Shown in pieces: positions 7,963-16,400 of a stretch of DNA of 64,000 nucleotides. Every line of letters begins with the position of its first letter. Position 1 is the first letter of the stretch. The stretch comes from Pseudomonas citri (lineage in GTDB: Bacteria > Pseudomonadota > Gammaproteobacteria > Pseudomonadales > Pseudomonadaceae). Made by a program: the position numbers and the translations under genes. The notes beneath the pieces are model-generated. The model did no database searches. It saw only the letters and a list, made by a program, of their open reading frames with translations, and was not told where the DNA came from. The stretch lies in NCBI RefSeq assembly GCF_025336485.1, contig NZ_JAODAB010000011.1, forward strand, positions 1 to 64,000, given 5' to 3'.

Positions 7963-9034
7963 TCAACACTTCGACGGCATCAAGATCCGTCACCTGTACA
8001 AGATCTTCGGCCCGGATGCGGCCACGCACATCGAGGCGGTGAAAAAAGGCCTGACGAAAACCGAGCTGATCGAGCGCTACGGCCACGTCCTCGGCCTGAA
8101 GGATATCAACCTGGAAATGCCCTCCGGAGAGATCCAAGTGATCATGGGGCTGTCCGGTTCGGGCAAGTCCACGTTGATCCGCCACATCAACCGGTTGATC
8201 GACCCGACGGCAGGTGAAGTGTTGGTCAACGGCGTGGATGTCGCCAAGATGAACCAGAGTGACCTGCGCGAATTCCGTCGGCTGCAGACGGCGATGGTGT
8301 TCCAGAAGTTCGCTTTGCTGCCCCATCGCAACGTGCTCGAGAACACCGTCTATGGCCTCGATATCCAGAAGCTTCCGCGCTCCAAGAGTATCGATATCGC
8401 CATGCGCTGGCTCGAACGGGTAGGGCTCAAGGGTTTCGAGAAGCGCTATCCCAACCAGCTCTCGGGCGGCATGCAGCAGCGCGTGGGCCTGGCCCGGGCG
8501 CTGGCCAACGACGCGCCGGTGCTGTTGATGGACGAAGCCTATTCCGCACTCGACCCGCTGATCCGTGTGGATATGCAGACCGTGCTGCTGGACCTGCAGA
8601 AGGAAATCAAGAAGACCATCGTGTTCATCACCCACGACTTGGATGAAGCGTTGCGCCTGGGCGACCAGATCGCGATCCTGCGCGATGGCGAAGTCATCCA
8701 GCAGGGCACCAGCCAGGATATCGTCCTGCGGCCTGCCGATGAATACGTCGCGAACTTCGTCAAGGAGGTCAATCGGGGGCGCGTGCTTCAGGTCGAAACC
8801 GTCATGGTGCAGCCGTCCGCCGGTGCGCCTTCAAGCGGCCTGACGATCACCGCGGGCACCACCGTCGAGGACGCGATGCGCAAGTTGGCATCGGCACCGG
8901 ATGGAGAGGTTTGCGTGGTCGATGCGTTGGGCAAGCCCATCGGCGCCGTGACGCTGCGGAGGCTGGCGGAAGCCATGGTCAACGCACATGAAGTGCCAGG
9001 CTTCAGCAGTCCTTCCCTTGCAGTAGTCCGCTGA
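7955..9034 (+). CDS. Betaine-type ABC transporter ATP-binding protein (ProV/OpuAA family)
   Basis: The ATG at 7955 overlaps the permease stop; the open frame extends farther upstream but that would bury it in the permease gene. The 359-residue protein has Walker A GLSGSGKST, Q-loop VFQKFALLPH, signature LSGGMQQR, Walker B VLLMDEAYSALDP and switch histidine in FITHD. The N-terminal insertion (AVKKGLTKTELIERYG) and a C-terminal extension in the CBS position (EDAMRKLASAPDGEVCVVD) are hallmarks of the quaternary-amine transporter ATPases. It completes the importer and is followed by a strong hairpin. Confidence 0.9.
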   Translation: MANQHFDGIKIRHLYKIFGPDAATHIEAVKKGLTKTELIERYGHVLGLKDINLEMPSGEIQVIMGLSGSGKSTLIRHINRLIDPTAGEVLVNGVDVAKMNQSDLREFRRLQTAMVFQKFALLPHRNVLENTVYGLDIQKLPRSKSIDIAMRWLERVGLKGFEKRYPNQLSGGMQQRVGLARALANDAPVLLMDEAYSALDPLIRVDMQTVLLDLQKEIKKTIVFITHDLDEALRLGDQIAILRDGEVIQQGTSQDIVLRPADEYVANFVKEVNRGRVLQVETVMVQPSAGAPSSGLTITAGTTVEDAMRKLASAPDGEVCVVDALGKPIGAVTLRRLAEAMVNAHEVPGFSSPSLAVVR

Positions 9035-9068
9035 AGTCGTTCACGATCGTTGATCCCCGGCTGAAACA

Positions 9069-9104
9069 ATCGGCCCCCGTCTTCCTGAGGAAGCGGGGGC
9101 CGAT
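9069..9104. terminator. Probable bidirectional terminator
   Basis: An 11-bp perfect stem (ATCGGCCCCCG and its complement) encloses an inner 5-bp CTTCC/GGAAG stem with a TGA loop. It lies between the ABC operon and the convergent SbmA-like gene. The flanking T-run is poor, but stem strength and position support transcription termination from both sides. Confidence 0.7.
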
Positions 9105-9192
9105 GTGTTGGGCTCCGTGCTTTCTTGCCGGCAGTTTGCGAGTGACTTGGGTACAGTGGAGATCCACTCGATACTGAGCGGCCCGCGCGGTT

Positions 9193-10896
9193 TCAAACCA
9201 CTTGCCTGACCTTGCGATGCACCCACCGGGCCCCGTCCTTGAGTTCAAGAACCTGCCAATGAATGTGCTCCAGCGAGGCGTTGTGCCCGACGCTGATCAG
9301 GATCGTTTCCGGCAGCGCCTGCTTGAGCAACTGATAGCAGCGCAGCTCGTTTGCCGCATCCAGTGCCGAGCTGCTTTCGTCGAGGAACAGCACCGTTGGG
9401 CGGGCCAGCAGGGCGCGGACGAACGCGCAACGTTGTTGTTCGCCGATGCTGAGGGTCTGGGCCCAGTCACGTTCCTGGTCCAGTTGATTGGCCAGGTGTT
9501 GCAGGCCGACTTGCTCCATTGCCTGGTGCAGGGCGGCATCTTCTTCGCGCCGTGGCGGGTTGGGATACCAGAGCGCTTCGCGCAGGCTGCCCAGGGGCAG
9601 GTAGGGTTTTTGCGACAGCGTCAGGGCCTGCTCGCGGTCATAGCTGCTGGTGCCGCAGGCATGGGGCCAAAGCCCACTGATGGTACGCAGCAGCGTCGAT
9701 TTTCCGTAGCCGGACGGCGCACTGATCATCAGGCTGTCGCCGGGCCTGAGTGACAGGTTGAAGCCTTTGAATAACTGCCGGCCGTTCGGCAGCCAGACGT
9801 CCAGGTCCTTGATATCGAGGCCGCCTGCCTGCTGCTCGAGCCGGACCTGGGATGTGACCTCGAGATTATCCAGGCGCTCCTGGAAGCCGTTCAAACGGTC
9901 GATCACCGACTTCCATTCCGACAGCTCCGGAAACACGCTGACCAGGTAGGCAATGGCCGCGTGGACTTCGCCGAAGGCTGCGCTGATCTGCGTCAGGCGA
10001 CCCAGGGGGAACGCGCCGGCGAAGAACTGCGGGGCCATGATGAACATGGGAATGACCGTGGCGCTGCGCAGATAGAAAGTCGAATAACCCATGATCAGCT
10101 TCTGCTTCTTGACCAGCGCCCAGAAGTTTTCTAGCGCCGCCTCCAGGCGTTGGTTGAAGCGTTCGTTCTCCACCAATTCGCCACGGTATTGGGCTACCGA
10201 ATCGGCGTTTTCCCGCAGGCGGATGAGGGCGAAACGAAAGTCCGCTTCACGCCGTTGTTGCATGAAATTGAGGCTTGGCAACGCGCGCCCCAGCCAGAAC
10301 GCCAGGCCGGTGCCCAGCAGCGCATACACCAGCGCGATCCACACCAGCAGCCCCGGGATGACCACCGACTGGTCGTTGAACGGCACGCTGACCAGGTTCG
10401 AAGCTTGCCAGAGAATATTCAGGAAGGAGAACAGCGACACCACCGACGTCAGCAGCCCCAAGCTCAATTTCAGCGACTTGACGATAAACAGGTCGATGTC
10501 CTCGGCGATGCGCTGGTCGGGGTTGTCGACCTCGGTCTCGGTCAGTTTCAGCTTCTGGTAGCGCTGGCTGCCCAGCCATTGGTCGAGCATGTTGCGGGTG
10601 GCCCAACGGCGCCAGCGGACGGTCAGCTTCTGCTGGAAATGGAACGCGCCCACGGTAAACCCGGCCATGCCGACCTGCAGCAGGATGAATTGCAGGCTGC
10701 CGACCAGGAAACCGTGATAGTCCAGGGCCTGCAACGCGTTGTAGAAATGCAGGTTCCAGAAGTTGTTGAGGATGTTGATGCCCACCAGGCACAGGGTCAT
10801 CAGCACGGTGCCTAGCAGCAGCAACAGGGCCGGGTATTTTTCCTCGGATGTCCAGAACGGCCGCGCGAGACGCCAGAAAGTGCGGAGTGTGTGCAT
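9193..10896 (-). CDS. SbmA/YddA-type ABC transporter (fused membrane and ATPase domains)
   Basis: The 567-residue protein has an N-terminal ABC_membrane_2 type domain with several spans (LLLLLGTVLMTLCLVGINIL, LQFILLQVGMAGFTVGAF, GLLVWIALVYALLGTGLAFWL) and a C-terminal ATPase. Walker A is SGYGKST (about residue 395), the signature is LSIGEQQR and Walker B is TVLFLDESSSALD. Relatives include SbmA/BacA peptide importers and YddA. It ends the siderophore locus and is divergent from fhuF, so import of ferric siderophore or peptide across the inner membrane is a plausible role; export cannot be excluded. It is a different family from the PvdE-like exporter in the same locus. Confidence 0.8.
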   Translation of the reverse strand: MHTLRTFWRLARPFWTSEEKYPALLLLLGTVLMTLCLVGINILNNFWNLHFYNALQALDYHGFLVGSLQFILLQVGMAGFTVGAFHFQQKLTVRWRRWATRNMLDQWLGSQRYQKLKLTETEVDNPDQRIAEDIDLFIVKSLKLSLGLLTSVVSLFSFLNILWQASNLVSVPFNDQSVVIPGLLVWIALVYALLGTGLAFWLGRALPSLNFMQQRREADFRFALIRLRENADSVAQYRGELVENERFNQRLEAALENFWALVKKQKLIMGYSTFYLRSATVIPMFIMAPQFFAGAFPLGRLTQISAAFGEVHAAIAYLVSVFPELSEWKSVIDRLNGFQERLDNLEVTSQVRLEQQAGGLDIKDLDVWLPNGRQLFKGFNLSLRPGDSLMISAPSGYGKSTLLRTISGLWPHACGTSSYDREQALTLSQKPYLPLGSLREALWYPNPPRREEDAALHQAMEQVGLQHLANQLDQERDWAQTLSIGEQQRCAFVRALLARPTVLFLDESSSALDAANELRCYQLLKQALPETILISVGHNASLEHIHWQVLELKDGARWVHRKVRQVV

Positions 10897-10927
10897 GTGG
10901 TCTTGATGAGCCCAGTCGCTGACGACG

Positions 10928-10956
10928 TTGAGTTTGCAGATGAGGAAGGATAGGAT
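10928..10956 (+). promoter_or_regulatory. Candidate sigma-70 promoter for fhuF
   Basis: TTGAGT (10928-10933) and TAGGAT (10951-10956) are separated by 17 bp. Each hexamer matches four of six consensus bases. Transcription would begin near 10963, inside the Fur-box-like sequence. Confidence 0.4.
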
Positions 10957-10958
10957 CG

Positions 10959-10977
10959 GCCAATGCTAATCGTTTGC
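10959..10977 (+). promoter_or_regulatory. Fur-box-like operator upstream of fhuF
   Basis: GCCAATGCTAATCGTTTGC matches the classical 19-bp Fur consensus at 13 of 19 positions and lies over the predicted transcription start. It also lies between the divergent fhuF and SbmA-like genes, so it may control both in response to iron. Confidence 0.5.
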
Positions 10978-11780
10978 ATTCATTAGGGAAAGGGAGACCC
11001 GTCATCGAATTTCCACAATGGCTCAACCAGGCCTGGCCGCCGATACAGCGGGTTATCCGGCAGGGGACTGGTGATCAGCCTTCCATTGCGTTGAGCCGAC
11101 TTGCCGATCCTGACGTGCTGCAACCGTTGCTGGCCCGCTTCGCCCTGCGTTATCCGGGGGTGAACCGCGCCGCTGTGGCGTCGCAGTGGTCGATGAACTA
11201 CATGAGCATCGTCCTGCCGGCGACCCTGGCCTGTGTGTTGACCCGCCAGTGCGCCATCGATTTCTGGGGCGAAGAGGCGCTGCTGCTGCACGATGACGGT
11301 CAGCCTTCGGCACTGGGCCTGGCGACCCGACTGCCGGCCCTGGGCGCGGATGAGCGTGCAGCCTACTGGTCGCGGCTGATCCACGAGCACCTGGCACCGC
11401 TGTTCACCACTCTGGCCGCCGCCGGGGGACTGGCTCCGAAAGTATTGTGGGGCAACATGGTCGCTATCTGGGATGGTGCGTTCGCGCGAATGGACCCCGA
11501 CCTGTCCCGGGACGGATTCGCCGAGGCGCACCAGTGGCTGGAGCCGGTCACGGTGAATGACGGGCGCCTGAAACTGCGGGGCCTGCAACGCATGGTCGAA
11601 TCACCCGCGCCGCAGATCTGCCCTCGTTTGCCATTGCGCCGGCATTGCTGCTTGCACTACCAGTTGCACGAACCTGTCGAAGGCCAGCCGCCGGTGCTTT
11701 GCGAATCCTGCCCTAAACTGCATCGCCTGCCCCTGGCGGAGCAGGTGAGCTATCTGCATTACATCTATGAAGAGGCGTGA
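10974..11780 (+). CDS. fhuF: FhuF-type ferric-siderophore reductase
   Basis: The protein (up to 268 residues) carries the diagnostic C-terminal iron-sulfur motif: a vicinal Cys-Cys (RRHCCLHYQL) followed by CESC. These four cysteines bind the 2Fe-2S cluster of FhuF, which reduces Fe(III) from siderophores in the cytoplasm. The spacing CC-x16-CxxC is longer than the CC-x10-CxxC I recall for E. coli FhuF. The start is doubtful: the only conventional in-frame start near the front is TTG at 10974, which lies inside the Fur-box-like site with no ribosome-binding site. A good GGGAG sits at 10992-10996 before GTC and ATC codons at 11001 and 11004. Confidence 0.82.
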   Translation: MHSLGKGRPVIEFPQWLNQAWPPIQRVIRQGTGDQPSIALSRLADPDVLQPLLARFALRYPGVNRAAVASQWSMNYMSIVLPATLACVLTRQCAIDFWGEEALLLHDDGQPSALGLATRLPALGADERAAYWSRLIHEHLAPLFTTLAAAGGLAPKVLWGNMVAIWDGAFARMDPDLSRDGFAEAHQWLEPVTVNDGRLKLRGLQRMVESPAPQICPRLPLRRHCCLHYQLHEPVEGQPPVLCESCPKLHRLPLAEQVSYLHYIYEEA

Positions 11781-11817
11781 GCGCCGGTAGCAGGGGCAGT
11801 CCACCACAGGTTCGTCG

Positions 11818-11836
11818 GCTGCCTTAAACAGGCAGC
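11818..11836. terminator. Short hairpin between convergent fhuF and exporter genes
   Basis: GCTGCCT and AGGCAGC form a perfect 7-bp stem with a TAAAC loop, overlapping the exporter stop codon. It lies between two convergent genes and may help end both messages. It lacks a U-run. Confidence 0.4.
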
Positions 11837-13470
11837 ATGACCGGCGTCTCCACAACGGCCCGGGGTGCGATCTCGTTGACCTGACCATGCTCGATGCGGA
11901 TCAACCGGTCGGCCAGGCCGAAGTAGGCATCGTCATGGGAAATGACGATCAGCAGTTTGCCGCGCTCGCGCAGGTCCGGCAGGATCCGGGTGTAGAAGAA
12001 GTGCTTGAACACCGGGTCCTGGTCGGCCGCCCATTCGTCGAACAGGTAGCACGGACGATCATCCAGATAGGCACTGAGCAGCGCCAGGCGCTTGCGTTGC
12101 CCAGTGGACAGCGCCAGGGTCGTCAACTTGCCTGCCTCGACGTGCACCTTGTGATCCAGTTGCAGGTGGATCAGGTAGTCCTGGGCCTGTTTCACCAGGT
12201 GCGGATCGTCGCCATCGAACAGGTTCTCAAACAGGCAGAAGTCGGTGAAGATCGCCGAGAAGTGCTGGCGGTAATGGTGGTTGTCATTGCTCGAGGAGAC
12301 TTGCTCGTCGAGCATGATGTCGCCGCCTTCCGGCCGGTAGAGGCCCGTCAGCAACAAGGCCAGGGTGGTCTTGCCGCTGCCGTTGCCGCCGGTGATGAAC
12401 ACCACCTCGCCGGCATTGAGGGTCAGGTCGATAGGCCCGAGGGTGAAATGACCGTCTTCGCGCTCGCGGTAGTAGGTATGGCTGACCTGGCGGCACACCA
12501 GGCTGCGGACCTGGGTCGGAGAAAGGCTGCCATCGGCCTCGTCGGCGGTCTGCATCTCGCCTTCCAGGGCACGGATCTTGTTCAGCGCGACGCTGGCCCG
12601 GCCCAGGGTCGGCAAGGCGTGCATCAGTTCCGACAACGGCGTGATCAAGTAGAGGATTGCCAGGATAAAGCCGGTGATCAGGCTGACGCTCAGGTCGATG
12701 AACTGCGGCGCGGCGAACAGCACCACGCCGATCAGCAGGTAGAACACCGCATTGCCCCAGTTCAGCACGAGGGCGTAGATGCTCATGCCCCGCACGAAAT
12801 CCCGGCGATATTGCTGGCTCACCGGTATCAGCAGGCGCGTGAAGAAGTGCTGCCGGCGCGGATGGTTGAGTTGCAGTTCCTTGCTGCCGTCGGTGAGCAG
12901 GCGGTATTGGTCGAACAACTGGTCCTTGAGCTCCCGTGCACGGGAAATCGAGGTCAGTGCCCGGCGTTGCGGCCAGTTGAAACTGAGGCTGCCCAGGACG
13001 ATCAGCAACAGCGTCAGGCCGAGCAGCGGCAAGCTCAGCCAGCCCAGATAGGCCAGGCAGGCGGCGATGATCCCGGCGTTGACCAGCAATACCGGCACCA
13101 GCTCCACCGCCTGGCTGATGGTCTGCGTATCATCGGTCAGCATTGCCAGCAGGCGGTGTTTGCCCAGGCGTTGCAACTGCGCGTAAGGCGTGTCGATCAA
13201 CTTGGCGCTCAGGTGCAGGCGCATGTCATTGACCGCTGCCTGGCCCAGGCGCAGCAGGCTGACGTCGGAGATCACCCGCGACACCACGACCAATACCACC
13301 AGGCCGGCGAAGTACAGGCCGTCCACCGGACGCAACTGGTCGAACACCGTCAGGCTGTGGTTGATGTTGGCAATCAGCCCGGCCGCCGCGAGGCCGCAGA
13401 CCAGGCCCGTCAGGGTCGCCACCAGCAGCGCGCGCCATGAGCGTTTAGCCATGAGTAACAACAGATCCAT
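11824..13470 (-). CDS. PvdE/SyrD-like cyclic-peptide/siderophore ABC exporter
   Basis: The 548-residue length matches PvdE of pyoverdine clusters. The ATG at 13470 comes one base after the TGA of the terminal NRPS gene, so the two are tightly coupled; a longer upstream frame would overlap the NRPS. An N-terminal six-helix exporter domain (starting SWRALLVATLTGLVCGLAAAG) is followed by an ATPase with Walker A ITGGNGSGKTT (about residue 360), signature region LSTGQRKRLALLSA and Walker B CYLFDEWAADQDP. PvdE moves the acylated pyoverdine precursor from cytoplasm to periplasm. By analogy this protein should export the finished lipopeptide or a precursor. Confidence 0.88.
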   Translation of the reverse strand: MDLLLLMAKRSWRALLVATLTGLVCGLAAAGLIANINHSLTVFDQLRPVDGLYFAGLVVLVVVSRVISDVSLLRLGQAAVNDMRLHLSAKLIDTPYAQLQRLGKHRLLAMLTDDTQTISQAVELVPVLLVNAGIIAACLAYLGWLSLPLLGLTLLLIVLGSLSFNWPQRRALTSISRARELKDQLFDQYRLLTDGSKELQLNHPRRQHFFTRLLIPVSQQYRRDFVRGMSIYALVLNWGNAVFYLLIGVVLFAAPQFIDLSVSLITGFILAILYLITPLSELMHALPTLGRASVALNKIRALEGEMQTADEADGSLSPTQVRSLVCRQVSHTYYREREDGHFTLGPIDLTLNAGEVVFITGGNGSGKTTLALLLTGLYRPEGGDIMLDEQVSSSNDNHHYRQHFSAIFTDFCLFENLFDGDDPHLVKQAQDYLIHLQLDHKVHVEAGKLTTLALSTGQRKRLALLSAYLDDRPCYLFDEWAADQDPVFKHFFYTRILPDLRERGKLLIVISHDDAYFGLADRLIRIEHGQVNEIAPRAVVETPVMLPV

Positions 13471-13471
13471 T

Positions 13472-16400
13472 TCAAACCGCTCCGTGTGTAGCAAAGATCT
13501 CAAGACGCGCGGCCAATTGCTCATGCAAGGTGCGTTGCTCAAGGATGGTCAGGTGCTGTGCCTGGATGACTTCGCGGGTCAACGCTGCGCTGCTCAGGCG
13601 TTCCCAATGCGGGTCGACGAATTCAGCCTGGGCCAGGGTGTCGTCGGCCCACCAGACATGGACCGGGCAGCTTAGCCGTGGAGGCTGGAAGGTCGCCAGC
13701 AAATGCTGTGTATGTTGTTGGTAGCGCAACCGTGTTTGCAGGTGTTCCCAACTGTCGCCATCGAGTTGCAGGCCTTGCTGGCGGGCCCATTGCACCAGTT
13801 CCGGCAGGCGTGCCGCCGGGGGCTGGGCGCTCAGTTGTGCGGTCAGCGCGGCCATGACCGGCGGCGGCAGCTGACGCATCAGCGTCTGGCTGTCCGGGGT
13901 CAACGCCTGGGAAGCCGATTCCAGCAGCGCCTCGACACTGTCCTCCGGCGCCTGATGCTGGTACTGCGAGTCGACGATACCGAGGAAGGCGACTTGCTCG
14001 CCCTGACTTTCCAGGCGCGCGGCAGCGGCAATCGCCAGCAGTCCTCCGAGGGAGAAGCCCAGCAGGTGATAGGGGCCGTGGGGTTGCTGTTGGCGCAGGT
14101 GCTCGACGTAGAGCGCGGCGAGGCTCTCGATATCGCCATCCAGCGTGGCGCTGTCCTCGGCCAGGTAGGCTGCCTGCAACCCCCAGAGATTCCAGGCGTG
14201 CAGCGGGGCCAGCAGCGTGCGGTAGTCCTGCACATGGCCGGTGGACGGGTGGAAGCAGAACAGGTTGGCCGCCTCGGCGTTGAGCGCCGACAGCCTGACC
14301 AGCGGCGATAGCTTGAGCTCAGCCTGCACCAGCGCCGCAAAGGCCGAGACGCTGGGGGCGTTGAACACCGCATTGACCGTCACCGGTGCCGATAACGCCG
14401 TTTGCAGGCGACTGGCAAGCGTCACCGCCGCCAGGGAGTGGCCGCCCAGTTCGAAGAAGTCATCGTCGATGCCCACCCGCTCCAGGCCCAGCACTTGCGC
14501 CCAGACGTCGGCGAGCAGGGCTTCCAGCGGCGTACGCGGCAAGGCACTGCCGACCGTGTCGAGCACCTTGTCGGCCCATTGCTGCAAGGTCTTGCGGTCG
14601 AGCTTGCCGTTACCCATCAGTGGCAATGCTTCGACAATCCGCAGGGAGGGCAGCATGTAGTCCGGCAAGCAATCCTGGGCCTGGCCATGCAGCCGGGCGA
14701 CGCTGGTCGAATGCCCGGGCGCCAGGGTCAGGAAGGCGAACAGTTGCTGGCCGAGTTCGCCCCGGGGAATGCATTCCACGGCGGCCTGGGCAACACCGGG
14801 CAGGCCGGTCAGTTGCGCCTGTATCTCGTCGAGCTCCACGCGGAAACCCCGGATCTTCACCTGGCGATCCGCGCGCCCGGTGATTTCCAGGCTGCCGTCA
14901 TGGAGATAGCGGGCCATGTCGCCGGTGCGATACAGACGCTCACCGGGTCGTTGGGCCAGTTCGATAAAGCGATCGGCGCTCTGTTGCGCGTCCAGATAGC
15001 CGCGGGCCAGTTGCGGACCGGCGATATACAGCTCGGCGTTTTGTCCGGGCGCAGCCAGTGCCTGCTGGTGGTCGAGCAGGTACAGGCGCATGCCGTCGAG
15101 ACGGTCGCTGAGGGGCAGACGGCGATAATCCACCGCCGGCTCGACTCGGTGCATCACCACCCCGACCGTGGTTTCGGTGGGGCCGTAATGGTTGAAGATC
15201 GTCAGCGTCGGCGCGTGGTCGCGAATGCTTTGCAGCAGGCGCCGCGAGCAGCTTTCGCCGCCGAGGATCAATTGTTTGCGTGGCAGGACCGCAGCGCTTT
15301 GTGCATGGATCAACCAGGCGTCGAGCAGCGACGGCACGATCTTCAGATGATCGATCGGGTACTGCGCCTGCCATGCGGCCCAGGCCCGGGCGTCCATGGC
15401 GGTTTCCTTGTCCAGCAGATGCAGTTCGCCGCCGCTGAGCAACGCCGGGAACAGCAAGGTGTAGCCCAGGTCGGCCGCCAGGGAGGTGACCACCGCGCTG
15501 CGCTCACCCGCCGCCAGATCCAGGCGTCGAGAGACGCTGGCGACGTAACTGGCAAGCTGGCCGTGCTCGACAATGACGCCCTTGGGCGTGCCGGTGCTGC
15601 CCGAGGTGAACAGCACGTAGGCGGCATCCTCGGGTTGGATGTCGAGGGCTGGTGCGCTCGTCGGTCCTTGCTGCCAAACCGCTTCATCGCGCAGGTCGAG
15701 GCTGCCGATAGTGGGCAGGGCCGGAGCGCTGCCGGCCGCGCCGCTGAGGACGAAGACCGGCTTGGCCTGTTGCAGGATTGCCAGGGAGCGTTGCGCCGGC
15801 TGCTGCACGTCCAGCGGGATGAACGCCGCGCCACTCTTGAGCACGGCGAGCATCGCCAGCACCATCTGCGTCGAACGGTCCAGGTACAACGCCACGCGGT
15901 CTTCGCGACCGACACCCTGGGCATGCAGGTAATGCGCCAGTTGATTGCTGCGTGCGTCCAGCTCGGCATAGCTCAAGTGCCCATTGTGGTCGCGCAGGGC
16001 CAGGTGTCCGGGGAACTGCGCGGCACACGCGCTGAAGCGCGCCGGTACGCAGGTAAATGCCTGCGGCGCGTCGAGCGGGGCATGCAGTGCCGCCAGCGTC
16101 GCCGCGAAGCCCGGCGCTTGCAACGACAGTTCCGACAAGGGCTTGCCCGGGTTGGCGAGTGCATCGAGCAGCAGCGATTGCAATTGCTCCAGCAACGTCG
16201 CGGCGGCCTGTTCGCTGTAGCGGCTCGGCAAGTGAGAGAGGTTCAGGCGATAGGCGCTGCCGGACGCTTCGCTGCCGATCGTTTCGGCCACCAGCAGCAG
16301 TTCCATGCCCGCCGGGACAGCCTGGGCATCCAGCACGGTAATGGTCGCTGCGCTGCTGCCCAGGACGCCGAGCGGCCCAGGCAGGCTCGCACCCCATTGG

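Noticed and set aside
13230..13540. Longer N-terminus for the PvdE-like exporter starting at 13542
   Set aside because: It would overlap the NRPS stop region by about 70 bases and add residues absent from PvdE-size proteins; the ATG one base after the NRPS stop is better.
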